A DNA stretch of 64,000 bases from Spartobacteria bacterium (GTDB lineage: Bacteria > Verrucomicrobiota > Verrucomicrobiia > Chthoniobacterales > UBA10450): NCBI GenBank assembly GCA_003134765.1, contig PLCM01000040.1, positions 1 to 64,000 on the forward strand, read 5' to 3'. Within the stretch, counting starts at the first letter, position 1. Each line of letters opens with the position of its first letter. The notes beneath the pieces were generated by a model. That model was not told the origin of the DNA, made no database searches, and was given only the letters and a program-made list of their open reading frames with translations. This document shows, in pieces, positions 15,954 to 25,500 of this stretch. Both the position numbers and the translations under genes were made by a program.

Positions 15954-17765
15954 ATGCAGACCCAGACCATGTCCAACGGCCACCGGCCGGGATCGATGAT
16001 CCCGGCTACAGCAGCAGCGAAGAAGAGCTTTTGCCTCATTCTCGTCAAGCCGTCGCATTACGATGACGACGGGTATGTGATCCAGTGGTTTCGCTCCACG
16101 ATTCCGTCGAATTCGCTGGCGGCGGTTTATGGGCTGGCGCGGGATTGTCAGCAGCGGCATGTGCTGGGCGAAGATGTGGAGATCGAGATTCATCCGTTCG
16201 ATGAAACGAACACGCGGATCCGGCCGGAAAAACTGGCGCGCATGATCGAGCAGGCGGGCGCGGGCATGGTGATGATGATCGGGGTGCAATCGAACCAATT
16301 CCCGCATGCGCTCGACCTCGCGCGGCCGCTCCGGCAGCGCGGAATCCAGGTGGGGATCGGCGGGTTCCATGCCTCGGGGATCCTGAGCATGATGGGCGGG
16401 AACGACGTCGATCTGCACAAGGCGAAGGCGATGGGAGTGATGATTTTCGCCGGGGAAGCGGAAGGGCGCATGGAGCTGGTGCTCCGGGATGCGTTCGAGA
16501 ACAAGCTGAAGCCGCTCTATAATTTCATGGCGGACCTGCCGAACATCGAGGGCGAGCCGCTGCCTCTCATTCCGGCAATTCGCGCGGCGCGGACGGCGGG
16601 CGCGGTGACGAGCTTCGATGCGGGACGCGGTTGCCCGTTCCAATGTTCGTTCTGCACGATCATCAATGTCCAGGGACGGAAGTCGCGCCGGCGCTCGGCG
16701 GACGACGTCGAACGGCTCATCCGCGAGAACGTGGCGCAGGGGTTGAATCGCTTCTTTATTACGGACGACAATTTCGCCCGGAACAAGGATTGGGAAAAAA
16801 TCCTCGACCGGCTGATTCATCTGCGGCTGAACCAGAAGATCAAGCTGTCGTTTCTAATCCAGGTGGACACGCTCTGTCATAAGCTCCCGAATTTTATCGA
16901 GAAATGCGCGGCGGCTGGAGTGAAGCGGGTCTACATCGGGCTGGAGAATATCAACCCGGACAGCCTGGCGGGCGCGCACAAGCGGCAGAACAAAATCACC
17001 GAATATCGCAAGATGCTCCAGGCCTGGAAGAAGGAGCGGATCATCACCTATTGCGGCTACATCCTCGGGTTCCCGAACGACACACCGGAATCGATCATCC
17101 GCGACGTGGAGATCGTGAAGAAAGAATTGCCGCTCGATATTCTCGAGTTCTTTTTCCTGACGCCGCTCCCCGGATCGGAGGATCACCAGACGCTGGTGAA
17201 TTCCGGCGTGGTGGTGGATCCCGACCTGAACAAGTATGATCTCAACCACGTCTGCGCGCCGCATCCGAAAATGTCGCGAGACGACTGGGAGAAAGTTTAC
17301 CGCAAAGCCTGGGAAACGTACTACACGAACGACCACATGGAGGCAGTGATCCGCCGGCTCGTCTCGAGGCAGGCGCCCGCGAGCAACGCCATCATGCTGA
17401 TCGCCTGGTTCTGGGGCGCAATTCAGATTGAGAAAATCCATCCGCTCGAGACCGGGTTGTTCCGCTACAAATTCCGGCGCGATCGCCGGCCGGGCCTCCC
17501 GATCGAGCCGATCTGGAAGTTTTATCCGAAATACGCCGTGGAATCGGTGGTGAAGCTGGCGAAATGGGGCGCGCTTTATTCACGCCTGCGCGCCATTTAC
17601 GTCCGGGTGAAGAAAGACCCGAACAAGCTTGCCTACATGGATCTCGCGATGACTCCGGTGACGGACGACGAGGATCTGGAAATGTTTCACACGCCCTCCG
17701 CGCCCGCGTTCATCGAGCAGGAGCATCGGCGACAGCATGCGCACGAGCACGCAGCGGTAGCGTAA
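15954..17765 (+). CDS. B12-binding-type radical SAM protein (tandem copy 1)
   Basis: The 603-residue enzyme has an N-terminal Rossmann-like region of the B12-binding type (FCLILVKPSHYDDDGYVIQW..GVQSNQFPH..GIGGFHASG). A radical SAM core follows with the 4Fe-4S motif CPFQCSFC (Cx3Cx2C) near residue 228, then RRRSADDVERLI, FFITDDNFARN and YIGLENINPDSL, typical of BchE/MiaB-like cores. A canonical DxHxxG cobalamin motif is not visible, so cobalamin use is uncertain. The C-terminal domain ends in a His-rich tail (HRRQHAHEHAA). Radical SAM enzymes cleave SAM to start difficult methylation or rearrangement reactions; the substrate is unknown. A near-identical paralogue follows directly. Confidence 0.85.
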   Translation: MQTQTMSNGHRPGSMIPATAAAKKSFCLILVKPSHYDDDGYVIQWFRSTIPSNSLAAVYGLARDCQQRHVLGEDVEIEIHPFDETNTRIRPEKLARMIEQAGAGMVMMIGVQSNQFPHALDLARPLRQRGIQVGIGGFHASGILSMMGGNDVDLHKAKAMGVMIFAGEAEGRMELVLRDAFENKLKPLYNFMADLPNIEGEPLPLIPAIRAARTAGAVTSFDAGRGCPFQCSFCTIINVQGRKSRRRSADDVERLIRENVAQGLNRFFITDDNFARNKDWEKILDRLIHLRLNQKIKLSFLIQVDTLCHKLPNFIEKCAAAGVKRVYIGLENINPDSLAGAHKRQNKITEYRKMLQAWKKERIITYCGYILGFPNDTPESIIRDVEIVKKELPLDILEFFFLTPLPGSEDHQTLVNSGVVVDPDLNKYDLNHVCAPHPKMSRDDWEKVYRKAWETYYTNDHMEAVIRRLVSRQAPASNAIMLIAWFWGAIQIEKIHPLETGLFRYKFRRDRRPGLPIEPIWKFYPKYAVESVVKLAKWGALYSRLRAIYVRVKKDPNKLAYMDLAMTPVTDDEDLEMFHTPSAPAFIEQEHRRQHAHEHAAVA

Positions 17766-17770
17766 GTCTC

Positions 17771-17923
17771 TGGGGAGCGCAGGCTGCCAGCCTGCACTTC
17801 GCGGCAGCTTGCCGCGAAGCCGCGTTACCCAGTTTGAGATTGCTCATCGACGGGCGCGACCTTGTCGCGCACATACGTCCGGCAAGCTGCCGGACGCGGC
17901 AGGCTGGCAGCCTGCGCTCCCCA
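17771..17923. repeat. Long-arm inverted-repeat element, family E, copy 1
   Basis: Terminal arms TGGGGAGCGCAGGCTGCCAG and their inverse at the right end frame two inner palindromes (TTCGCGGCAGCTTGCCGCGAA and CCGGCAAGCTGCCGG). Total length is about 153 bases. A second copy with the same arms and inner palindromes but a different middle lies at 19779-19934, so each radical-SAM paralogue is followed by one. It is non-coding and may be a MITE or serve as a transcriptional boundary. Confidence 0.75.
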
Positions 17924-17989
17924 GAGTAAGCAACGGCAGTTTTCACTGTCGGAGCGGGGCAGGTTGTGTATGATGCGCCTTCGAAAGCC

Positions 17990-19765
17990 ATGCCCGCCCC
18001 TGCCCTATCCACTGCAACGAAGAAGTTCTGCCTGATTCTTCTCAAGCCGTCGCACTACGACGACGACGGCTACGTGATCCAATGGTTGCGCTCGACAATC
18101 CCGTCTAACTCGCTCGCGGCGCTCTATGGCCTGGCGCGCGATTGCCGGCAGCGCCATGTCCTCGGCGAGGACGTCGAGATCGAAATCCATCCGTTCGACG
18201 AAACGAATACGCGCATTCGGCCGGAACAATTGGCGCGCATGATCGAGAATGCCGGCGCTGGCGTGGTGATGTTCGTCGGTGTGCAATCGAACCAATTTCC
18301 GCACACGCTTGATTTGGCGAAACCGCTGCTGGCGCGCGGCGTGCAAGTGGCCATCGGCGGATTTCATGTCTCAGGCACGATGAGCATGCTGGGCGGGAAC
18401 GATCCGGATATTCATCGCGCGAGGGCAATGGGCATCTCGCTTTTCGCCGGCGAAGCGGAAGGGCGCCTCGAGCAGGTATTGCAGGACGCTTACGCAAAGA
18501 AACTGAAGCCACTCTATAACTACATGGCGGACCTGCCGGGAATCGAAGGGGCTCCCATTCCCCTGATCAGCTCAGTGCGCGCCGCCCGCACAGCCGGACA
18601 CGTGACCAGTTTCGATGCCGGGCGCGGTTGCCCGTTCCAGTGTTCCTTCTGCACCATCATTAATGTTCAGGGAAGAAAATCGCGACGGCGATCGCCGGAT
18701 GACGTGGAAACGATCATCCGCGAAAACGTGGCGCAGGGATTGCGCAGCTTTTTTATTACCGACGACAATTTCGCCCGCAACAAGGATTGGGAAGTGATCC
18801 TCGATCGGATCATTCGCCTGCGCGAGGTCGACAAGCTGAAGCTGTCGTTCATCATCCAGGTGGACACGCTTTGTCATAAGCTGCCGAACTTCATCGAGAA
18901 ATGCGCGGCGGCGGGCGTGCGGCGCGTCTTCATCGGCCTGGAGAATATCAATCCGGACAGCCTGGCCGGCGCGCACAAGCGGCAGAACAAGATCACCGAG
19001 TATCGCAAAATGTTGCTGGCCTGGAAGGCCGCGAAGATCATTACCTATTGCGGTTACATCACCGGCTTCCCGAATGACACGGTCGAATCGATCAAGCGCG
19101 ATGTGGAGATCGTGAAGAAGGAATTGCCGCTCGATATCCTCGAGTTCTTTTACCTGACGCCGCTCCCAGGATCGGAGGATCACCAGAAGCTCGTCAATGC
19201 CGGGGTGCAGATCGATCCGGATTTGAATCGCTACGATCTGAACCATGTCTGTGCGCCACACCCGAAGATGTCACGCGCGGAATGGGAGCGGGCTTACCTC
19301 ACCGCATGGGAGACGTACTACACCATGGAGCACATGGAGACGGTGTTGAAGCGGCTGGTGGCAAAGAAAGGCAGAGCCAACAACGCCCTCGTGCTCATCA
19401 CCTGGTTCATGGGCTCGATTCACATCGAGAAAGTGCATCCCCTGGAGAGCGGAGTGATTCGGTTGAAATTCCGGCGCGACCGGCGGCCGGGACTAAAGCG
19501 GGAGCCGATCTGGAAGTTTTATCCGAAATTCTGGGTGGAATCGGCGTCGAAGATCTACAAACTGACAACGCTCTATTTCCGACTGCGCGGCATCTACAAA
19601 CGGATCAAGGTAGACCCGAAGAGGTTCAAATATATGGACGTCGCTCTGACGCCGGTGACCGATCACGATACGGAAGACTTGGAGATGTTTCACACGCCAT
19701 CGGCGCCGGCGTTCGTGGCGCAGGAGCAACGGCGGCAGCATGCCCACGAGCATGCGGCGGCGTAG
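17990..19765 (+). CDS. B12-binding-type radical SAM protein (tandem copy 2)
   Basis: This is a paralogue of the preceding enzyme, identical at most positions by eye, with the same CPFQCSFC cluster motif, FFITDDNFARNKDWE, IGLENINPDSLAGAHKRQNK and the same His-rich tail (EQRRQHAHEHAAA). ATG 17990 (MPAPALSTATKKF) is preferred over a GTG 24 bases upstream. Sequence just upstream of both paralogues is alike (ACTGTCGG.GCGGG..A..TTGTGTAT), so the duplication included the promoter region. Copy 2 differs mainly in the linker after the N-terminus and in the C-terminal third. A shared but diverging substrate range is plausible. Confidence 0.85.
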   Translation: MPAPALSTATKKFCLILLKPSHYDDDGYVIQWLRSTIPSNSLAALYGLARDCRQRHVLGEDVEIEIHPFDETNTRIRPEQLARMIENAGAGVVMFVGVQSNQFPHTLDLAKPLLARGVQVAIGGFHVSGTMSMLGGNDPDIHRARAMGISLFAGEAEGRLEQVLQDAYAKKLKPLYNYMADLPGIEGAPIPLISSVRAARTAGHVTSFDAGRGCPFQCSFCTIINVQGRKSRRRSPDDVETIIRENVAQGLRSFFITDDNFARNKDWEVILDRIIRLREVDKLKLSFIIQVDTLCHKLPNFIEKCAAAGVRRVFIGLENINPDSLAGAHKRQNKITEYRKMLLAWKAAKIITYCGYITGFPNDTVESIKRDVEIVKKELPLDILEFFYLTPLPGSEDHQKLVNAGVQIDPDLNRYDLNHVCAPHPKMSRAEWERAYLTAWETYYTMEHMETVLKRLVAKKGRANNALVLITWFMGSIHIEKVHPLESGVIRLKFRRDRRPGLKREPIWKFYPKFWVESASKIYKLTTLYFRLRGIYKRIKVDPKRFKYMDVALTPVTDHDTEDLEMFHTPSAPAFVAQEQRRQHAHEHAAA

Positions 19766-19778
19766 CCTTTTTTGCTGA

Positions 19779-19934
19779 TGGGGAGCGCAGGCAGCCTGCC
19801 TGCACTTCGCGGCAGCTTGCCGCGAAGGACTTGAGAGTGGCTCACAACCTTGGGGGTCTCATTGCCGCGCCGCTTCGCAGAGGATGCGTCCGGCAAGCTG
19901 CCGGACGGGGCAGGCTGGCAGCCTGCGCTCCCCA
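19779..19934. repeat. Long-arm inverted-repeat element, family E, copy 2
   Basis: Same arms (GGGGAGCGCAGGC.. / ..GCAGCCTGCGCTCCCC) and inner palindromes (TTCGCGGCAGCTTGCCGCGAA, CCGGCAAGCTGCCGG) as the copy at 17771-17923. The central 60 or so bases are unrelated between the copies. Its left arm reads GCAGCCTGCC where the other has GCTGCCAGCC, so the arms have drifted. Confidence 0.75.
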
Positions 19935-20010
19935 TTACCGGCACAAGCGGGCAAGAAGGTTGAACAAAGTTCTTGCAACGGCAGGGCTGGTTAGAAACCA
20001 ATAGTCGCTG

Positions 20011-20424
20011 ATGCACAATTTCCACACGTTAGCGGCGGCGCTTCATATCATGCAGGTTCTGGCGGCTGCCTTCCTCGCGATTTTGTTTCTCCAATCAGGC
20101 ATCGACAAGATCGTAGACCGGCGTGGAAATCTCGATTGGCTGAAAGGACATTTCTCGAAAAGCCCGCTGGCTGGCCTGGTGCCGCTCATGGTGACCGTCA
20201 TCACCATTCTCGAAATCGCGGCCGGCGCTTTGAGTGCGATCGGGTGCGTGATGATCCTTGTCACGCGTGATTCCAGCCTCGCGTTCTACGGCGCGGTTAT
20301 TGCCGCGATCTCGATCGTCGCGCTCTTCTTCGGCCAACGGATGGCCAAAGATTATCCGGGAGCGGCTACGCTGGTGCCCTATTTCCTCCTGACGCTGGCG
20401 GCGATCTACCTTCTGGCACTCTAA
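20011..20424 (+). CDS. DoxX-like membrane protein
   Basis: The 137-residue inner-membrane protein has four helices. The family signature is in helix 1 and its loop: FLAILFLQSGIDKIVDRRGN then WLKGHFSKSPLAG. It continues with VTVITILEIAAGALSAIGC and a final pair of helices. DoxX-family proteins are small four-helix proteins, some linked to quinone-dependent redox or oxidative-stress complexes. No partner is adjacent here. It begins about 245 bases after the second radical-SAM gene and is probably independently expressed. Confidence 0.75.
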   Translation: MHNFHTLAAALHIMQVLAAAFLAILFLQSGIDKIVDRRGNLDWLKGHFSKSPLAGLVPLMVTVITILEIAAGALSAIGCVMILVTRDSSLAFYGAVIAAISIVALFFGQRMAKDYPGAATLVPYFLLTLAAIYLLAL

Positions 20425-20436
20425 CTTCTGGAGGGT

Positions 20437-20531
20437 TTTGGAGACGGCACGCCCTCGTGCCGTAGAAACTTCGCGTGGCGCAACTAGCAGCCAAACCTGG
20501 TCCCACGGCACGAGGGCGTGCCGTCTCCAAA
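20437..20531. repeat. Perfect-arm inverted element (GGAGACGGCACGCC)
   Basis: The left end TTTGGAGACGGCACGCCCTC and GTGCCG are exactly inverted at the right end, about 45 bases apart. Each arm itself folds (CGGCACGcccTCGTGCCG). It lies between the convergent DoxX and decarboxylase genes, so it may also stop transcription from both sides. Only one copy is in the window. Confidence 0.65.
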
Positions 20532-20576
20532 GTTAGTCCGACGAATAATGGGACCGGACAGCGCCCGTCCCTCCAA

Positions 20577-21977
20577 TCAAGCGGCGGCAAATTTTTCCAG
20601 GCGATCGATCGTCTCGATGATGTCCGCTTCCGTCGTGCGTGGATTGATCGTGCAAAGACGAAGCGCGGTGATGCCTTTCAACGTCGTCGAGGTCAGGAAC
20701 GCGAAGCCGTCGCTGAGCATGTTCTCCACGAGTCTCGTCTGAACTTCATCATTCTTTCCAAAGCGGAAAGCGACGATCGCCATCTCGGCGGAAGAAAGGA
20801 TTTCGCAGTCGCGACGGCCGCGTAGTTCCTTCTCGGCAAACTCCGCCAGCTCGAAACCCCGCGTGACCGCTTCGCGAAACGCAGCCAGCCCAAAGGTATT
20901 TATCGAAAGCCAGACTTTGAGCGCGCGAAATCCGCGGGAGAGCTGAATACCGTAATCAGCGGGATTGGTTTCCGCCGTGTGGCGGTGGACGTCGCGCATA
21001 TACTCGGGCATCAGCTGGAAGGCCGATTTCAAATATGCCGCATCGCGCGCGAGGACGCACCCGCATTCGAAAGGTTGAAAGAGCCATTTGTGAGGATCGA
21101 GAGAGAGCGAATCGACTCGATCCAGGCCGGTCAATTTCGCCCGCCCGCGTTCGCAGATCACCGACGCGGCTCCATACGCACCATCGGCGTGAAGCCAAAG
21201 ATTCTCAGCCGCGCAGAGGTCCGCGAGTTCGGACAGCGGATCGACGGCGCCTGTATTTGTGGTCCCGGCATTTGCGACAATGCAAAATGGACGAAGGCCG
21301 GCCCTCTTGTCGGAAAGAATCGCGGCCCGCAAGGGTTCCAGCGGCAGGCGGAAGCGATCGTCCGACGGAATTTTCCGAAATTGCTCCCGAGCGAAGCCGA
21401 TGACGTGCAACGCCCGCTCGACCGAGTAATGGGTTTGGTCGGAGAAATAAATCGTGGCGCCTTCGAGTCGGCCACCCAGTTTTGCGCAGCGCGCGGCATG
21501 AAGCGCAGTCAGGTTCGCCGCCGACCCGCCACTGACAAAAAGTCCTCCCGCTGTTTCAGGAAAACCACAAAAGCGCCGGAACCAGTCGATCACGATCAAC
21601 TCGATCGCCGCCGCTGCCGAACCACCCAGCCAGGTGCCATTGAAAACGTTGAAGCCGGAGGCAAGGGCGTCCGCCATGGTGCTGACGAAATTTCCGGGCC
21701 CGGGAACGAAAGCAAAGAAGCGCCGATGATCGACGTGCAGGTTGTTCGGGAAAACGTCTTTTTCCAAACGCGCCAGGAGCGCGTGTGGATCTGTCGGCAT
21801 TTCGGATGGAGGCCCTGACAAGCGCGCCATCAATTCGCCGGGTTCGCCCTTGGCCCCCACCGGGCCGTCGCGCATGGCGACGAAATGCTGAACGAGAAGA
21901 TCGACGACGCGATAACCGAGCCGCTGCATTTCGTTCGGTGAAAGTTCGAGGGACGCGGGATTTCGTTTCTCGCTCAC
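20577..21977 (-). CDS. PLP-dependent group II amino acid decarboxylase
   Basis: The 466-residue enzyme belongs to the aromatic-L-amino-acid/glutamate/histidine decarboxylase family. Key residues are visible: the PLP Lys at about position 297 in SLDPHKW, the Asp in HADGAYG (about 265) that pairs with the pyridine nitrogen, and the stacking His in SDQTHYSV (about 183). VSGGSAANLTALHAAR near 148-163 is the phosphate-binding segment. FNGTWLGGSAAAAIEL also matches. The length is right for a full subunit. It removes the carboxyl group from an amino acid; tryptophan, tyrosine or related substrates are likely but cannot be fixed by eye. The aromatic amino acid hydroxylase at the far end of the window is not linked to it. 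Confidence 0.88.
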   Translation of the reverse strand: MSEKRNPASLELSPNEMQRLGYRVVDLLVQHFVAMRDGPVGAKGEPGELMARLSGPPSEMPTDPHALLARLEKDVFPNNLHVDHRRFFAFVPGPGNFVSTMADALASGFNVFNGTWLGGSAAAAIELIVIDWFRRFCGFPETAGGLFVSGGSAANLTALHAARCAKLGGRLEGATIYFSDQTHYSVERALHVIGFAREQFRKIPSDDRFRLPLEPLRAAILSDKRAGLRPFCIVANAGTTNTGAVDPLSELADLCAAENLWLHADGAYGAASVICERGRAKLTGLDRVDSLSLDPHKWLFQPFECGCVLARDAAYLKSAFQLMPEYMRDVHRHTAETNPADYGIQLSRGFRALKVWLSINTFGLAAFREAVTRGFELAEFAEKELRGRRDCEILSSAEMAIVAFRFGKNDEVQTRLVENMLSDGFAFLTSTTLKGITALRLCTINPRTTEADIIETIDRLEKFAAA

Positions 21978-22020
21978 GCAGGCAATTGTAGGGCGTTTCT
22001 GTGAAACGCCAATCCGGCCG

Positions 22021-22323
22021 TCACGGACCCAGGTCGATCGTTTCCCCGGTGCTGTCGATCTTCACGATCAGTTTCGAATAAGTCCATTCGCCGGCTGACT
22101 TGGTCGCGACCGCGTACATCGTCCCCTTTCCTTTTGGTCCGGAGATGGGAATGCTCAGATCGGCATTCCCCGAGGCACCGTTCACATTTGTGTTACCGGA
22201 CAAATACCAGCCTTCGGTGATCGGAGTGCCGAGTGCACTCGTGACGCGCGAGTCCGCCTTCGCCCGCGCCACGGCCATTTTGTAGGCATCCGACTGTTTC
22301 ATCGCGCCAAAAACAACGAGCAC
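22021..22323 (-). CDS. Coa1-like membrane-anchored protein (start unresolved)
   Basis: From the GTG at 22323 the product is 100 residues: MLVVFGAMKQSDAYKMAVAR, then LGTPITEGWYLSGNTNVNG, SGNADLSIPISGPKGKGTMY and VATKSAGEWTYSKLIV. This is the cytochrome oxidase assembly factor 1 (Coa1/TIM21-like) domain. The frame stays open upstream to about 22466 and encodes FDWKWFVPAGCCLTPLVLGG, which looks like the family's cytosolic WKWFVP and membrane anchor. No ATG, GTG or TTG is found there, so either a rare start is used or the 5' end is damaged. The protein is probably inner-membrane anchored with the domain outside. Confidence 0.65.
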   Translation of the reverse strand: MLVVFGAMKQSDAYKMAVARAKADSRVTSALGTPITEGWYLSGNTNVNGASGNADLSIPISGPKGKGTMYAVATKSAGEWTYSKLIVKIDSTGETIDLGP

Positions 22324-22592
22324 GATGAACGCGACGAAAGCCCCGCCCAGGACGAGTGGCGTGAGACAGCAACCGGCGGGGACAAACCATTTCCAGTCAA
22401 AACCAGGCCGAAAGCGTAGGCTGTAAATAAAGCAAAAACAAAGCTCGACAATCTTTCGAGAGCTTTATAAAAACGCCTTCGATTACGTCACCCGACGTTT
22501 CAACGCATCTTCGGCCGGGCTGAAAAGTTCGTGGGGCTGCACCTTCGCTGAGACACCGCTTAACGCGATCTCCAGATCCAGTTGAAGCGAAT

Positions 22593-25500
22593 GTGAAAGT
22601 TCCCCTTTATTTTCGACCCGCGTTTCTTGCGGTGATGTCTGCAGCATTTTTCCTACTAGCTGCTCCATCGTTTCTATTTGCTCAATCCAATTCTGGCAAC
22701 ACGAGTCGTTCGTTTGACGAAACCCATAGCCATCGCAAGAAACCGGAGCCAACGCCAACTCCGGTTCCAAATGTTGATGCAGAAAGGGATTGGGCGAACA
22801 CGGCTGGGCATACTGATTTTAACACGACCACTAGTTGGGCAGGAGGGACTGTTCCGACGGCTGGTGACGTCGCGTGGTTCAAAGCTGCTGAAGTAGTCAA
22901 TCCGAATCTAAGTGCTTCGAAATCGATTGCTGGATTCTATTTTGGCAACAAGGCCGGCGGAACGAGCTCATCTGGCTACGATATTACAAGTTCAAGCACG
23001 GCCATTAAGTTCACGCTTACTGGAACCGCCGCCAGCACCACCGGTACTGAAATTGGCAACACGACCGCGGCCGCGATTGGTGCGGATAACACATCGGGCA
23101 CGAACACAATCGACGCTCCTATCATTCTCGGTGCTGTCGCCAGTTCAACCCAGACATTCGCGCAGGCCACTGGCGGTACACTCGTCATCAACGGAGTGAT
23201 CTCGAATACCAACTCCAACGTTACGCTGAATTTAGCTGGCGGCGGGATCTTTCAATTCAAGGGTGCAAACACCTACACCGGTGCGACGACAGTTACTGCC
23301 GGCATTCTAAGTATTCAAAACGCGACCGCCTTGGGCACAACTACCAACGGCACTACGGTCAGCAGCGGTGCCACGCTGCAGATTCAGAATAATATAACGG
23401 TGGGCGCTGAAGCGTTGACCATCAGCGGCACCGGAGCAAGCGGCACCACAGGCGCGTTAGAAAGCGTAAGTGGAACGAACTCTTACGGCGGCTTACTTAA
23501 GCTTGGTGCAGCAAGCACGATCTCCTCAGATCTTGGCAGCACCCTCAATTTGACCAACACAGGCATTATCACGGGATCTACTTTTGGTCTGACCCTAACC
23601 GGCGCTGGCAACGGGAGCGTCTCGAGCATTATCGGTACAACTACCGGCACGTTGACTATGAATGGCACCGGCACCTGGACGCTCTTGGGCCCGAATACCT
23701 ATACGGGTGCGACGACGATTAACAGCGGCATTCTAAATATTCAAAACGCAACGGCCTTAGGCACGACTGCCAACGGTACGACGGTGAACAGCGGCGGCAC
23801 CTTGCAGATTCAGGGCGGCATCACCGTGGGAGCTGAGCCACTCACCATCAGTGGCAGTGGAGCAAGCGGAGGGACGGGCGCCTTGGAAAATGTGAGTGGA
23901 ACAAACAACTATGGCGGCTTGGTGACACTTGGGGCCGACAGCTCGATCTCTTCAGATTCGGGTACATTAAATCTGACCAACGCAGGCGCGATTACTGGGG
24001 CCGGTTTTGGCTTAACCTTAAAAGGCGCGGGCAACGGCAGCATTTCGAGCATCCTCGGCATGACCGGGGGCGGCTTGAGCATAGACGGATCCGGTACTTG
24101 GACGCTCTCCGGCGTGAACAGTTACACGGGCGGCACCTCTATTGCCGGTGGCACTGGTGGCGTCCTGAAACTGAGTGGCGCCGGTACCTTGGGTAACACT
24201 AGCAATGAGCTCTTCATCGGCACCGGTGGTGTCCTTGACTTGAACGGCACGTCTCAGGGTGTGGGTTATCTGGAAGATTTTGGTGCTGGTGGTGGCACTA
24301 TTGTCAACAATGGTGGGGGCGCGGTGACCCTTACAATTGGCAATGGCAACGGCAGCAACTCTGACTTCGCCGGAGTGATCGCGAATCACACGAGCGGGCT
24401 GGGCACCATCGCCTTAACCAAAACCGGTACTGGAACAATCACCCTTTCTGGTCCGAACACCTACAGTGGCGGCACAACCATCAATAGTGGCACTCTGCAA
24501 CTGAGCGGCGCGGGTACTTTGGGTAGCACCAGCGATAGCCTAACTGTCAACACTGGCGGCATCCTTGACTTGAACGCCACTTCTCAAAGTGTAGGGAACC
24601 TTACCGGGAGTGGGGGGACTATCGTCAACAACATCGGCGTCGCTGTCACCCTTACAATTGGCAACGGCAATACCAGTGGAGGCAACTATGCCGGAGTGAT
24701 CGCTGACAATAACAATTCGAGCAATGGCACTGTCGCCTTAACGAAGACCGGCACGGGAACAATTACGCTTTCTGGTCCGAACACTTACAGTGGACTGACG
24801 ACGATTAGCGGTGGCATTTTAAATATCCAGAACGCAACAGCCTTGGGTTCGACGACCGCCGGTACGACGGTGAACAGTGGCGCAACTTTGCAGCTTCAGA
24901 ACAACATCACCGTTGGATCTGAAGCTCTTACCATCAGCGGCACGGGAGCAAGCGGCGCGACGGGGGCGTTGGAAAACGTGAGTGGGACAAACAGCTACGG
25001 TGGCTTACTAACGCTAGGCGCGTCGAGCACGATTTCGTCGGATGCTGGCACGCTCAATCTGACTAACTTCGGCACAATCACCGGAGGCGCCCTGACGCTC
25101 ACTGGCGCTGGCAATGGCGATATTTTGAGCAACATCGGTACAGGCGGGTTGACTATGAATGGCAGCGGTACCTGGACGCTTGAAGAAGCTGACACCTACA
25201 CCGGCGGCACGACTATCAATAGTGGCACGTTGCAACTGAACGGTGGAGGTACACTGGGTAGCATCTTCAATACTTTAACTATTAACACCGGTGGTATCCT
25301 TGATTTACACGGAACCCCTCAGAGCGTAGGAAACCTAACCGGCAGTGGCGGCACTATTGTCAACAATCAAGGTGGTTTGGTCACACTCACAATTGGTAAC
25401 GGTAACGCCGGTGGTGGTAACTACGCGGGGGTGATCGCGAACCACACGAGCGGCTCCGGCCTCATCGCTTTGGCCAAAACCGGTACGGGAACAATCACCC

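Noticed and set aside
15597-16820. A 407-codon open frame opposite the first radical-SAM gene
   Set aside because: Arg/Pro/His-rich, no recognisable domain, and it lies across the lipoprotein end and the well-supported enzyme on the other strand.
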